Assembly: GCA_024690665.1 (NCBI GenBank)
Contig: JAILOU010000039.1
Location: forward strand, 62,001-126,000
Origin: Eubacterium sp.
GTDB taxonomy: Bacteria; Bacillota; Clostridia; Lachnospirales; Lachnospiraceae
Direction of reading: 5' to 3'
Length of the DNA: 64,000 nt
The position numbers and the translations under genes were made by a program. Positions 43,751 through 52,635 of the stretch are shown here, piece by piece (position 1 is the stretch's first letter; the number at the start of each line of letters is the position of its first letter). Under the pieces are notes generated by a model. That model was not told the origin of the DNA and ran no database searches. It saw only the letters and a list, made by a program, of their open reading frames with translations.

Positions 43751-44800
43751 ATGAAAACAATTTATGCGCAGGCTCAGGCCGACGGATCGGTTGAGTTAAA
43801 AGAAAAAGAAGTAGGAACTCCGGGAAAAGGTGAAGTCTTATTAAAGGCGAAGTACAGTGCCATGAGCCCGGGAACTGAGTGTGGACTTTTACATAACGCA
43901 ATTGTTCCACTTCCGACAGGCATCGGATATGCAATGGCTGCAGAAGTAATTGAGGTTGGAGAAGGTGTAGAAGAGTTTAAGGTTGGTGATCATGTTGTTG
44001 CAACGGTAGAACATGCACAGTATGTCATCACATCAGAACTTAATTGTACGCTTTGTCCGGAAGGCGTTGATTTAAAGCAGGCAGCATTCTGGAATCTTGG
44101 TCATACCGGTATGTATGCTCTTCGTCGCTCTAAGATTGAGATGGGCGAGCCTTGTGCAGTACTTGGTCAGGGATTTGTCGGAGCCATCACTGCGCAGTGT
44201 GCAAGACTTGCAGGTGCCTGCCCGGTTATCGTAACAGACTTAGATCAGGGACGTCTTGATGCCGCTAAGAAGATGGGCGTTGATTATGCAATCAATACCA
44301 AGGAGGATCCTAAGGGTCTTGAAAAAGTTGTAGAAGAACTTGGACTTGACGGACTTCCTGTCATCTATGAAGCAACAGGAGCAAGAGGACCTCTTATGCA
44401 GGCTGCTGAGCTTGTAAGTGAAAGAGGACGCGTTGTAATGATTTCACAGGTACATGGACAGGAAATGCCTCCAATTGACGATCCAATTATGCAAAAGGGT
44501 GCAAGTCTGATTGGTACATACGTAAACTCTAAACCATATAAGCTTAAGAGAGCAGATCTTCTGATTGATGGAACCTGGCCACCTGTTATGGGCAAGAAGT
44601 TAAATGCTTATAAAAACGCAGATGTATGGACATCAGATGAGGATATCAAAGTATTCTTAAATATGATCAAATACGGAAAACTTGATATTACACCGCTCAT
44701 TAGTCATGAGTTTAAGTATACGGATATTCCGAAAGCATATGCAGAGCATGTCTTCCCGGACGTTGACCCTGCAGTAACCGGTGGTTTGATTATTTGGTAG
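43751..44800 (+). CDS. Medium-chain dehydrogenase (zinc-type alcohol dehydrogenase superfamily)
   Basis: 349 residues. AVLGQGFVGAITAQC is the Rossmann glycine motif near residue 140, and VTDLDQGRLDAAKKMG follows it. SPGTECGLLHNA resembles the N-terminal catalytic loop, but the usual GHE zinc motif is missing (GIGYAMAAEV), so zinc use is uncertain; it is closest to the bacteriochlorophyllide/threonine dehydrogenase-like branch. Its promoter matches that of the cytoplasmic beta-helix gene at 46239, with an AraC regulator between, so the three form a small regulon, perhaps for a sugar or polyol derivative. A strong UUCG-capped terminator follows. Confidence 0.85.
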   Translation: MKTIYAQAQADGSVELKEKEVGTPGKGEVLLKAKYSAMSPGTECGLLHNAIVPLPTGIGYAMAAEVIEVGEGVEEFKVGDHVVATVEHAQYVITSELNCTLCPEGVDLKQAAFWNLGHTGMYALRRSKIEMGEPCAVLGQGFVGAITAQCARLAGACPVIVTDLDQGRLDAAKKMGVDYAINTKEDPKGLEKVVEELGLDGLPVIYEATGARGPLMQAAELVSERGRVVMISQVHGQEMPPIDDPIMQKGASLIGTYVNSKPYKLKRADLLIDGTWPPVMGKKLNAYKNADVWTSDEDIKVFLNMIKYGKLDITPLISHEFKYTDIPKAYAEHVFPDVDPAVTGGLIIW

Positions 44801-44826
44801 TAGAATCTCCTTAAAATAAGAAAAGC

Positions 44827-44878
44827 AAGAAAAGAGAGAATTTTGTCTTCGGGCAAAATTCTCTCTTTTCTTATTTGC
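44827..44878. terminator. Bidirectional terminator, MDR dehydrogenase and AraC genes
   Basis: A perfect 19-bp stem (44827-44845 with 44854-44872) is capped by a C-UUCG-G tetraloop and flanked by A/T tracts on both sides. The AraC gene's stop codon falls at its edge. Confidence 0.92.
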
Positions 44879-46058
44879 TTTGTATTTTCTTTTTGTATCT
44901 GGTAGGGGGTTCGCCATAGGTGTCCTTAAATACATTTGTAAAATTACGGGTGTTTGAATATCCGACGGCTTCTGAGATCTTGCCGATGCTGTAATCTGTG
45001 TTTAGTACAAGATCGAGTGCATGGTCCATACGGACCTGTTTGAGATATTCCGTATAATTGCATCCAACTTCTTTTTTGAACATGTGACTAAAGTAATTTG
45101 GGCTTACGCAGGCAATGTCAGCAAGGATATCAACAGACATCTCTTCCATGTAATTTTCATTTATATAAGTCTTAACCTTCTCGATGATGGCAGAACCGGA
45201 TAGACGTCCACTGTTGTAGATGTTAGGAAGAAACTTTTCGTAGTATTCATGAATATGTTGTTTTAATTCTGTGTAGGTAATGGAGTTTAAGACCTTCTCC
45301 TGGAGAGAGTCTTGCATAAAGTAAAAATCTCCATCAAAGAGTTTGTATTTTTGTAGCGAAGACGTTAAAGAACCTGTCATATTCATGGCTCTCATACGGA
45401 CAGCAAAGTGGTTGCCATAGTGAATCTTTTTAATCACATCGATTAAGTAATCAATTTTATCAAGAGCATGTTCGTCCTTGATTAAGATGGCATGTAAAGC
45501 GTCGTCAAAGTAACGGTCATAGTCTTCTTGAGACAGGTTGTAGACTTGTTTTACATTTTGAAAGTCAATCAATGGATACGGTTCAAAAAAGTATAGTCGA
45601 TAGGCAAAGCGAGCGGTTGTCAGTGAATTATGAATCTGACGCAGGGATTTGGCACGAAGGCCGATTCCAACATAAATTGGAACCTGAAAAGAATCGCTCA
45701 GCTGTTTTTGCAAAGGTTTGATTTTTTGCTCAACAAAGGTTGTAATCTCACTAAGAGGATAGATGCCTAAAAGTGTAATCATATACTGAGAGTATTCAAT
45801 CATAAATCCTGTTTCGCTCATGCGAAATTCATCAATTAGCTGGTTATACAGAGTAAATAAAAGTTTTGTTGTTTCCAGATAAGAACGTTCCATGGAATCT
45901 GTGAAGATATCTCTTAGATAACCAAATGTAATTCCGACGGCAAAATGTGTGTCAAAATCAATTTTTTCAATCAGAGCAGAATCGTCGTTATCGGAGCTAA
46001 GATTTTGATTAAAGGTATTAAAAAAATTTGTATTAACATAATCAGATCGATGCAACAT
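44871..46058 (-). CDS. AraC-family transcriptional regulator
   Basis: 395 residues. The C-terminal 100 residues hold two helix-turn-helix units: MSVDILADIACVSPNYFSHM and IGKISEAVGYSNTRNFTNVF, ending PPTRYKK. The N-terminal 290 residues are a helical, non-cupin sensor domain of unknown ligand, like YesN-type large AraC proteins but without a receiver domain. GGAGGTAG precedes the ATG at 46058. It lies between two + strand genes with matching promoters that each hold AACAG direct repeats 21 bases apart, and is their likely activator. Confidence 0.92.
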   Translation of the reverse strand: MLHRSDYVNTNFFNTFNQNLSSDNDDSALIEKIDFDTHFAVGITFGYLRDIFTDSMERSYLETTKLLFTLYNQLIDEFRMSETGFMIEYSQYMITLLGIYPLSEITTFVEQKIKPLQKQLSDSFQVPIYVGIGLRAKSLRQIHNSLTTARFAYRLYFFEPYPLIDFQNVKQVYNLSQEDYDRYFDDALHAILIKDEHALDKIDYLIDVIKKIHYGNHFAVRMRAMNMTGSLTSSLQKYKLFDGDFYFMQDSLQEKVLNSITYTELKQHIHEYYEKFLPNIYNSGRLSGSAIIEKVKTYINENYMEEMSVDILADIACVSPNYFSHMFKKEVGCNYTEYLKQVRMDHALDLVLNTDYSIGKISEAVGYSNTRNFTNVFKDTYGEPPTRYKKKIQSK

Positions 46059-46122
46059 ATCAGGCTACCTCCATGGTTTTCATGTTTTATGATTTTATTA
46101 TAAAATATAAAGACAAAAAAAC

Positions 46123-46212
46123 AACAGATTATTACTGTTTTTTAACAGAAAATGACATATAAATCGGTCAAAATTAATGACATAATAAGACTATCAAAAG
46201 AAACTATAAAAT
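46123..46212 (+). promoter_or_regulatory. AraC-type promoter B (beta-helix gene)
   Basis: AACAG at 46123 is repeated 21 bases later at 46144; TATCAAAAGAAACTATAAA at 46192-46210 holds the -10 box. It aligns with promoter A over 90 gap-free bases, and the distance to the start codon is 26 versus 24 bases. The sequence between conserved blocks has diverged, so conservation looks selective. Confidence 0.7.
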
Positions 46213-46238
46213 TATATGGAACAAAGGAGCAATTGACT

Positions 46239-47642
46239 ATGGAATTAAAAAATGTAAAGGGTGTTTACAAAACACATCCGGAAAGACGCGAAAGTAAAAA
46301 TATCGCAACCATGGCAGAAATTATTGAAGCGGTAAATGGAATCTTAAATCCAAACGGACCTAAGATCAACTGGTTTGCACCTGCTGAAGATGCAGTTGCA
46401 GCAGTGCATTTTAAGGATGGAAAGTACGATGAGAAAACTTCAAATCCGGCTGTTGTATATGGCGGTGAAATCTCGGATAAGGAAGTAAAAGACCTTAAGG
46501 TCGTAGCATACGAAGGAAACCGCGGAGCAATCTATGCAGAAGGAGCCGGAACAGATGTAACGGTAGACGGAGCTTATATCTCTCTTCAGGGAGACGGTAC
46601 CGGAATCGGTGGACCTGCTAGTGGTGCTTCCGTTAAATATGATGCAAAACTTACCATCAAGAATGCAATTATTGACACAATGGGAAGAACCCGTTACTCA
46701 ACAGCAGCAGAAGAAGGTGCAGTACTGAAAGTATATGATTCTGTAATCTGGTCTCATGGTATTCCATATGGAGAAGGTATCGAGAAGCCAACCGCACTGA
46801 TGTCAACACCACCTGGAGCACTTGAGATGGATGGTAATACCCGTACGCACTGCTCTATGTCTAATTCACTCAGTTATTTCTATAATTCTAAGATTATCTG
46901 TGATGGATGGGCAGCACTTTCAACAGAGTCTTCAGAAGGTTTTGTATATCTAGAGGCAAATGACTGCGATATCGTATGTACCAAGAATGGTTACGGCGCA
47001 TATGCAGACCCTGGATGCCACGACTTTTTCAATGATTGTCATTTTGACATGGCTCGTATGGCTGCAATTATCGCAGGTAACTCTGATATGACATTTAATG
47101 ACTGTGATTGTGACTGCGGTACTTACTTTGCGCTGAGCCACTGCGTAAACGGATGGCCGGAAGAAGTTGGTGAGATTACGGTAAATGGCGGTAAGATTAA
47201 GACGAAGAAAGAAGCTTTCTTAATCAAGAGCCATAACTTTATTATGGATATGTGTGATGTAGACCTGTCTTCTGAATGCGGTGTATTAGTTCATACAATC
47301 GTAAATGATGACCCGTGTGCAACCGAGGCTGTTGATCCATATGGCGTTAACGTACTGATGACAGATATGGATGTTGCAGGAGACCTGGTTCATGAGGATA
47401 CGACTCGTGAGATGTGGGTAGAACTGACAAGTACTGTTCTTACAGGTGCAATCAAGAATGCCAATATCACCATCGATGGCGGCAGCAAGTGGATTGCAAC
47501 AGCAGATTCTACTGTTACATTTATGAATGATGTTTCACCGGCACAGATTGATGCAAAGGCTGGTGTAACCATTACTGCTAAGGGTGCTGAAGCAATGACG
47601 ATAGATCTTCCAAGCGGAGGAAAACTGGTCGTTACTGCTTAA
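46239..47642 (+). CDS. Cytoplasmic parallel beta-helix protein of unknown function
   Basis: 467 residues from the ATG at 46239 (AAAGGAGC upstream). The chain consists of short alternating strands with recurring N, D and G turns, as in DVTVDGAYISLQGDGTGIGG and DMTFNDCDCDCGTYFALS, typical of a right-handed beta-helix. It has no signal peptide, membrane helix or obvious pectate-lyase motif, and many Cys/Asp residues. Codon use is strongly biased, so it should be abundant when induced. It shares its promoter type with the MDR dehydrogenase. A lyase, epimerase or isomerase role is possible; none is demonstrated. Confidence 0.75.
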   Translation: MELKNVKGVYKTHPERRESKNIATMAEIIEAVNGILNPNGPKINWFAPAEDAVAAVHFKDGKYDEKTSNPAVVYGGEISDKEVKDLKVVAYEGNRGAIYAEGAGTDVTVDGAYISLQGDGTGIGGPASGASVKYDAKLTIKNAIIDTMGRTRYSTAAEEGAVLKVYDSVIWSHGIPYGEGIEKPTALMSTPPGALEMDGNTRTHCSMSNSLSYFYNSKIICDGWAALSTESSEGFVYLEANDCDIVCTKNGYGAYADPGCHDFFNDCHFDMARMAAIIAGNSDMTFNDCDCDCGTYFALSHCVNGWPEEVGEITVNGGKIKTKKEAFLIKSHNFIMDMCDVDLSSECGVLVHTIVNDDPCATEAVDPYGVNVLMTDMDVAGDLVHEDTTREMWVELTSTVLTGAIKNANITIDGGSKWIATADSTVTFMNDVSPAQIDAKAGVTITAKGAEAMTIDLPSGGKLVVTA

Positions 47643-47663
47643 GGTATATAGTTCAATAAAAAG

Positions 47664-47702
47664 ATTCCGGAAGTGAGTGATATCCATTTCCGGGATTTTT
47701 TT
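47664..47702 (+). terminator. Terminator after the beta-helix gene
   Basis: ATTCCGGAAGTG pairs with CATTTCCGGGAT (two G-U) and is followed by TTTTTTTG. Confidence 0.85.
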
Positions 47703-47749
47703 GTGCGCAAAAATGGGGTATACTTAACTTAATATTGGAGGAGATAAGC

Positions 47750-48550
47750 ATGAAGGCAAAGATTGCGGTGGCACAGATGAATTCCGGTGCGGATGCAAAA
47801 AAGAATCTGGATAAGATGTGTGCGATGACAAAGGAAGCGAAAGCGCAGGGGGCAGATCTGATTTTGTTTCCGGAGCATGCTGATTATCTGGGGCATGGAA
47901 TGCGAAAACAGGCACAGCTTATAGATGGAGAACTGATTGGTACATTGTCTGCGTGTGCAGCGCTTAATCGTATCTATCTGCATCTGGGAAGCTTTACGGA
48001 AAAAAGTGATACGAACAGACCTTATAACACGAGCGTATTATTTGACCGTGATGGGAAGACGGTGGCAACTTATCGAAAGACGCATTTATTTGAAGTGGAT
48101 ATAGAAGGTGGCACGAAGGTAAGGGAAGCGGACACGGTTTCGCCCGGTGATCAGATTGTGGTATGTGATACTGATTTTGGCAGGGTGGGATTCGCAATCT
48201 GCTATGACCTTCGTTTTCCACAGCTGTTTCAAAAGATGGCTAAGGCAGGGGCTGATATCATCTGTATGCCGGCAAACTTTACTTATGAAACGGGCAAGGC
48301 GCACTGGGAAGTGCTTCTTAGGGCCAGAGCTATTGAAAATACCTGTTATATTGTGGCAGCGGATCAGGTAGGAGAAAAGCCGGAATTTACAGCATATGGA
48401 CATTCCATGATTATAGATGCGTGGGGAAATGTCTTAACTCAAAGTGAGCAAACAGAGGGACTGATTTACGCGACGATTGATTTAGAATATTTAAAGCAGG
48501 TTAGACGTCAGATGCCTTCGCTTCACAATACGAGAGAAGACTTATATTAA
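47750..48550 (+). CDS. Nitrilase-superfamily carbon-nitrogen hydrolase
   Basis: 266 residues from the ATG at 47750, behind GGAGGAG. The catalytic triad is complete: Glu in ILFPEHADY, Lys in YRKTHLF, Cys in FAICYDLRFP. The order and spacing match the omega-amidase / Nit branch of the superfamily, which hydrolyses alpha-ketoglutaramate, deaminated glutathione or other amides. Cytoplasmic. The phosphoglucomutase gene follows after 17 bases. The real substrate cannot be read. Confidence 0.88.
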   Translation: MKAKIAVAQMNSGADAKKNLDKMCAMTKEAKAQGADLILFPEHADYLGHGMRKQAQLIDGELIGTLSACAALNRIYLHLGSFTEKSDTNRPYNTSVLFDRDGKTVATYRKTHLFEVDIEGGTKVREADTVSPGDQIVVCDTDFGRVGFAICYDLRFPQLFQKMAKAGADIICMPANFTYETGKAHWEVLLRARAIENTCYIVAADQVGEKPEFTAYGHSMIIDAWGNVLTQSEQTEGLIYATIDLEYLKQVRRQMPSLHNTREDLY

Positions 48551-48567
48551 GACTGGGAGATGATAAG

Positions 48568-50262
48568 ATGGGATATCTTGAAACTTATACAAAATGGGTA
48601 AAACAGCTAGAAGAAGGCAATCCACTAAAAAAAGAACTTATAGCGATAAAAGACGATGCGCGGGAGATTGAAGAGCGGTTTTATCAGGAATTGTCATTTG
48701 GCACAGCAGGACTTCGCGGAAAAGTCGGTGCAGGTACCAATCGTATGAATATATACACGGTTGGGAAAGCAACGCAGGGAATTGCCAATTATATCAAAAC
48801 CTACGGACAAGAGGCTATGAAGCGAGGCGTTGTAATTGCACATGATCCAAGACATTTTTCCAGAGAATTTTGTGAACTGACAGCCGGCATACTGGCGGCT
48901 AATCAGATCCGGGCATATACATTTATGTCTCTTCGTCCGACACCACAGCTGGCCTATATGGTAACGCGGCTTCACTGCATAGCCGGAATAAATATTACGG
49001 CGTCCCATAACCCTAAGGAATACAATGGCTATAAGGTGTACTGGGAAGATGGATGCCAGGTGTCTTCAAAGATCGCCGATGCGATGACATCTTGTATTAA
49101 CGAGGTGGATTTGTTTGAGGATGTTTTAAACTATGACTATGAAAAAGGCGTTCAGGAAGGGAAGATTAAAGTTCTTGGAGCCGAGTATGATGATGAGTAT
49201 CTAAAGAAAGTGGAAGCGCAGGCGATACATGAAGGGGAGGAGCTTGACCTTACGATTCCGCTTGTCTATACACCACTCAATGGTTGCGGGGCGATTCCAT
49301 TTCGCCGTATGTTAGAAGAGCGAGGTTTTACTAATTATAAGATTGTGCCGGAACAAGAACAACCGGATCCGGATTTTACGACGGTGGGATATCCAAATCC
49401 CGAGGATCCAAAGGCATTCGCACTTAGTGAAACATATGCTAAGGAGTTTGGGGCCGAACTGATTATGGCTACCGATCCGGACGCAGACAGATTCGCGATT
49501 GAGATTCGAGATCATAATGGAAATTATGTTCCGCTAAATGGAAATCAGACGGGGTATCTGCTGGTAAATTATATCCTGGAGGGCCATAAGAGCGCCGGGA
49601 CTTTACCGCAAAAGGGTGCGATGGTGAAATCGATTGTAACATCTACGCTTTCGACACGTATCGCGAATGCTTATGGAGTCGAGATGTTTGAGACGCTGAC
49701 AGGGTTTAAAAATATCTGCGGAAGAATTCCAAGACTTCACGAAGAAGGATACACGTATCTGTTTGGCTATGAGGAATCGGTCGGATATGCAGCCTGCGAA
49801 GAGATCCGCGATAAGGATGGCATATCGGCAGGTATGCTGATTGCAGAGGCGGCAGCATATTATCGAAAACAGAATAAGACGCTGTGGGATGTGCTTATGG
49901 AAATCTATGAAACATACGGATATTTTGCGGAAGACGAGCCGAATATTGTCTTAGATGGAATTGCCGGGGCGAAAAGAATACAAAGGATGATGAGCTGGTT
50001 TCGGTCTCATACGCCAAAAACGGTAGCAAACATTAGAGTGAAAGATGTCATTGACTATGCGGACGGTTATGAAGACCTTGAGCCGCACAATGCCATCCGG
50101 GTATTTTTGGAAGATGGATCCTGGTTTGCAATTCGTCCGAGCGGAACAGAGCCTAAGATTAAATTTTATTTTTATGCAACTGCTGATTCTAAGGAGGCTG
50201 CGCTGCAGGAAAATAAAATGATTAAAAATGAAATATTTGAACTTATTCAGGCAGTCGAATAA
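48568..50262 (+). CDS. Phosphoglucomutase/phosphomannomutase (alpha-D-phosphohexomutase)
   Basis: 564 residues, the length of the large Firmicute PgcA-like type. TASHNPKEYNGYK holds the phosphoserine, ATDPDADRF binds Mg2+, GYEESVGY is the sugar-specificity loop and RPSGTEPKIKFY the phosphate-binding C-terminal domain. It interconverts glucose-1-P and glucose-6-P (or mannose phosphates), supplying sugar nucleotides for glycans. It stands between the amidohydrolase and the MEMO fusion gene with a 36-base gap. Confidence 0.94.
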   Translation: MGYLETYTKWVKQLEEGNPLKKELIAIKDDAREIEERFYQELSFGTAGLRGKVGAGTNRMNIYTVGKATQGIANYIKTYGQEAMKRGVVIAHDPRHFSREFCELTAGILAANQIRAYTFMSLRPTPQLAYMVTRLHCIAGINITASHNPKEYNGYKVYWEDGCQVSSKIADAMTSCINEVDLFEDVLNYDYEKGVQEGKIKVLGAEYDDEYLKKVEAQAIHEGEELDLTIPLVYTPLNGCGAIPFRRMLEERGFTNYKIVPEQEQPDPDFTTVGYPNPEDPKAFALSETYAKEFGAELIMATDPDADRFAIEIRDHNGNYVPLNGNQTGYLLVNYILEGHKSAGTLPQKGAMVKSIVTSTLSTRIANAYGVEMFETLTGFKNICGRIPRLHEEGYTYLFGYEESVGYAACEEIRDKDGISAGMLIAEAAAYYRKQNKTLWDVLMEIYETYGYFAEDEPNIVLDGIAGAKRIQRMMSWFRSHTPKTVANIRVKDVIDYADGYEDLEPHNAIRVFLEDGSWFAIRPSGTEPKIKFYFYATADSKEAALQENKMIKNEIFELIQAVE

Positions 50263-50298
50263 AAAGTAGCGTAATTGAATTGTGAAAGGGGGCGTTTG

Positions 50299-51687
50299 AT
50301 GTCAGTTGTAGGTGGAATTATGGTGCCGCATCCACCACTAATCATACCGGAGGTTGGTAGAGGTCAGGAGAGCGTCATCAGGAAGACGAGCGAAGCTTAT
50401 GAAAAGGCTGCACAATTTGTTGCTGATTTAAAACCGGATACAATCGTGGTCATCTCTCCTCATACGATTATGTATTCAGATTATCTGCATATATCTCCGG
50501 GGTATCGGGCGAGTGGTGATTTTGGCAGCTTTGGAGCAGGTCAGGTACGGATTGCGGTAGAGTATGATGCCGATTTGTCTAATCGATTTTGTGAACTGGC
50601 AGAAGATGCACATATTCCGGCAGGCTATGAGGGAGAACGAGATGCATCGCTGGATCATGGGACGCTTGTGCCGCTTTATTTCATTTGCAAAAAATATAGA
50701 GACTTTAAGGTGGTTCGCGTGGGAATTTCGGGAATACCATTGGCGCAGCAGTACCGATTTGGAACGCTGATTGCGCAGGCGGCTAAAGAGATGAACCGAA
50801 GAGTTGTTGTTGTGGCAAGCGGAGATCTGTCACACAAACTGCAAAAGAGCGGACCATACGGCTTTGATCCTTCAGGACCTGTCTATGATGAGAAGGTTAT
50901 GGATGTGATGGGAAAGGGAGAATTTTACAAATTGCTTCACTTTGATGCAGGACTGCTCGACAAAGCTGCAGAGTGTGGACACCGTTCCTTTGTCATCATG
51001 GGAGGAGCGTTTGACTGTCTTAGTGTGGAGACAACAAAGTATTCCCATCAGGATGTAACAGGGGTCGGATATGGCATTTGTACCTATAAAGTATTACATG
51101 ATGATGAAACAAAAGATTATCTAAATCGTTATGAACAGGAACTGGAAAAAAAGAGGGAAGAGCAGATGTTAATGGAAGATGCTTATGTTTCTTTGGCCAG
51201 AAGGACGATTGAAAACTATATTGCTGGAGAAAAATTAATCGGCGTGCCGGAAGGGCTGCCGCAGGAGATGTATCAAAAGAGAGCCGGAGCATTTGTGTCC
51301 TTACATATTGACGGAGGGCTTAGAGGCTGCATTGGAACAATTGGGCCGACAACAGGGTCTGTAGCAGAAGAAATTATTCAAAATGCGGTTTCTGCGTCTA
51401 CGAAGGATCCGAGGTTCTCACCGGTGCGAGAAGAGGAACTGCCGTACCTTGAATATTCTGTCGATGTGCTTGGAGAGCCGGAAATAATCGATTCGCCCAG
51501 TCAGCTGGATGTCAAAAGATATGGTGTAATCGTGACAAAGGGATTAAAGCGGGGGCTTTTACTTCCGGACCTTGATGGCGTAGATACGGTAGAGCAGCAG
51601 ATCGCAATTGCAAAGCAAAAGGCAGGCATCGCGCAGGAGGACAAGAAGGTACAATTAGAACGTTTTGAAGTCATCAGACATCATTAG
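50299..51687 (+). CDS. MEMO/AMMECR1 fusion protein of the AmmeMemoRadiSam system
   Basis: 462 residues from the ATG at 50299 (AAAGGGGGCG upstream). Residues 1-270 form a MEMO/LigB-like extradiol-dioxygenase domain (IMVPHPPLIIPEVG, SPHTIMYSDYL, SLDHGTLVPLYF). From about residue 290 an AMMECR1 domain begins, with GAFVSLHIDGGLRGCIGTIG and the late NAVSASTKDPRFSPV. These are components B and A of the three-part AmmeMemoRadiSam system, here joined in one chain. The radical SAM part follows after a shared-stop junction. The molecular product of the system is not established. Confidence 0.93.
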   Translation: MSVVGGIMVPHPPLIIPEVGRGQESVIRKTSEAYEKAAQFVADLKPDTIVVISPHTIMYSDYLHISPGYRASGDFGSFGAGQVRIAVEYDADLSNRFCELAEDAHIPAGYEGERDASLDHGTLVPLYFICKKYRDFKVVRVGISGIPLAQQYRFGTLIAQAAKEMNRRVVVVASGDLSHKLQKSGPYGFDPSGPVYDEKVMDVMGKGEFYKLLHFDAGLLDKAAECGHRSFVIMGGAFDCLSVETTKYSHQDVTGVGYGICTYKVLHDDETKDYLNRYEQELEKKREEQMLMEDAYVSLARRTIENYIAGEKLIGVPEGLPQEMYQKRAGAFVSLHIDGGLRGCIGTIGPTTGSVAEEIIQNAVSASTKDPRFSPVREEELPYLEYSVDVLGEPEIIDSPSQLDVKRYGVIVTKGLKRGLLLPDLDGVDTVEQQIAIAKQKAGIAQEDKKVQLERFEVIRHH

Positions 51688-51699
51688 GTGGGATGGAAT

Positions 51700-52560
51700 A
51701 TGGAATATAATGAAAGGACGAGCAAGGCAGTATGTCCGGTCTGTTTTCGCCATTGTAACCTTATGGAAGGGCAGCTGGGAGAGTGTCATGCAAGGCGGTG
51801 CGTGGATGGCAGGGTGATTGCGGATAATTATGGAAAGGTGACGGCACTTGCGTTAGATCCGATTGAGAAAAAACCGTTAAACAGATTTTATCCGGGAAGC
51901 ATGATTGTATCGGTCGGCAGCTATGGATGCAATTTATCCTGCCCGTTTTGTCAAAATCATGATATTTCCTTTGCCGGTTATCATAAAGTTCCGGACATTC
52001 AGACAAAATATATTGCTCCGGCGTTGCTGCGTGACATTGCGATTGAGCAGACTTTGCATGGCAATATCGGCGTAGCGTTTACTTACAATGAACCTGTAGT
52101 TGGGTACGAATATGTACGAGACAGTGCTAAACTAATCAAAGAAGCAAATTTGAAAACTGTGATGGTGACAAATGGAACTGCGGAGCTTGAAGTCTTAGAA
52201 GAACTTCTTCCATATATGGATGCCATGAATATTGATTTGAAAGGATTTTCGGACGAATATTATCAATATGTGGGAGGCAGTCTTGAGCAAACCATGAGAT
52301 TTATTCAAAAAGCGATACAGCATTGTCATGTAGAACTTACAATGTTGATTGTTCCGGGAAGAAACGATGAGGAAACCAAGATGCAGCAGATGACAAAGTG
52401 GATTGCATCTTTACCGCACGGAAATGAGATTCCACTGCATATTTCCAGGTATTTTCCGAGACATAAAGAGCTGGCGCAGGCAACGAATGTGGAAACCGTA
52501 TATAAACTGACAAATATCGCAAAAAAGCGACTATTGTATGTATATACGGGAAATTGTTAA
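51700..52560 (+). CDS. amrS: AmmeMemoRadiSam system radical SAM enzyme
   Basis: 286 residues from the ATG at 51700; a GTG directly after the previous stop (51688) is also in frame, but GGTGGGATGG serves the ATG. The radical SAM motif is Cys-x3-Cys-x2-Cys in CNLSCPFCQNH, and the N-terminal CPVCFRHC and GECHARRC form an additional Cys set, perhaps a second metal site. Family members resemble pyruvate-formate-lyase activating enzymes but act with AMMECR1 and MEMO proteins, encoded together here. The substrate is unknown. Confidence 0.93.
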   Translation: MEYNERTSKAVCPVCFRHCNLMEGQLGECHARRCVDGRVIADNYGKVTALALDPIEKKPLNRFYPGSMIVSVGSYGCNLSCPFCQNHDISFAGYHKVPDIQTKYIAPALLRDIAIEQTLHGNIGVAFTYNEPVVGYEYVRDSAKLIKEANLKTVMVTNGTAELEVLEELLPYMDAMNIDLKGFSDEYYQYVGGSLEQTMRFIQKAIQHCHVELTMLIVPGRNDEETKMQQMTKWIASLPHGNEIPLHISRYFPRHKELAQATNVETVYKLTNIAKKRLLYVYTGNC

Positions 52561-52566
52561 AAAATA

Positions 52567-52595
52567 TTGTCGTTGCAATAAATATGCTTTATAAT
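52567..52595 (+). promoter_or_regulatory. Promoter of the second GGDEF gene
   Basis: TTGTCG at 52567-52572 and TATAAT at 52590-52595 are exactly 17 bases apart. It begins just past the amrS stop codon. Confidence 0.75.
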
Positions 52596-52635
52596 AACTA
52601 AAAAAAACGAAGAGGAATGAAATTGAGGGGGAAAC

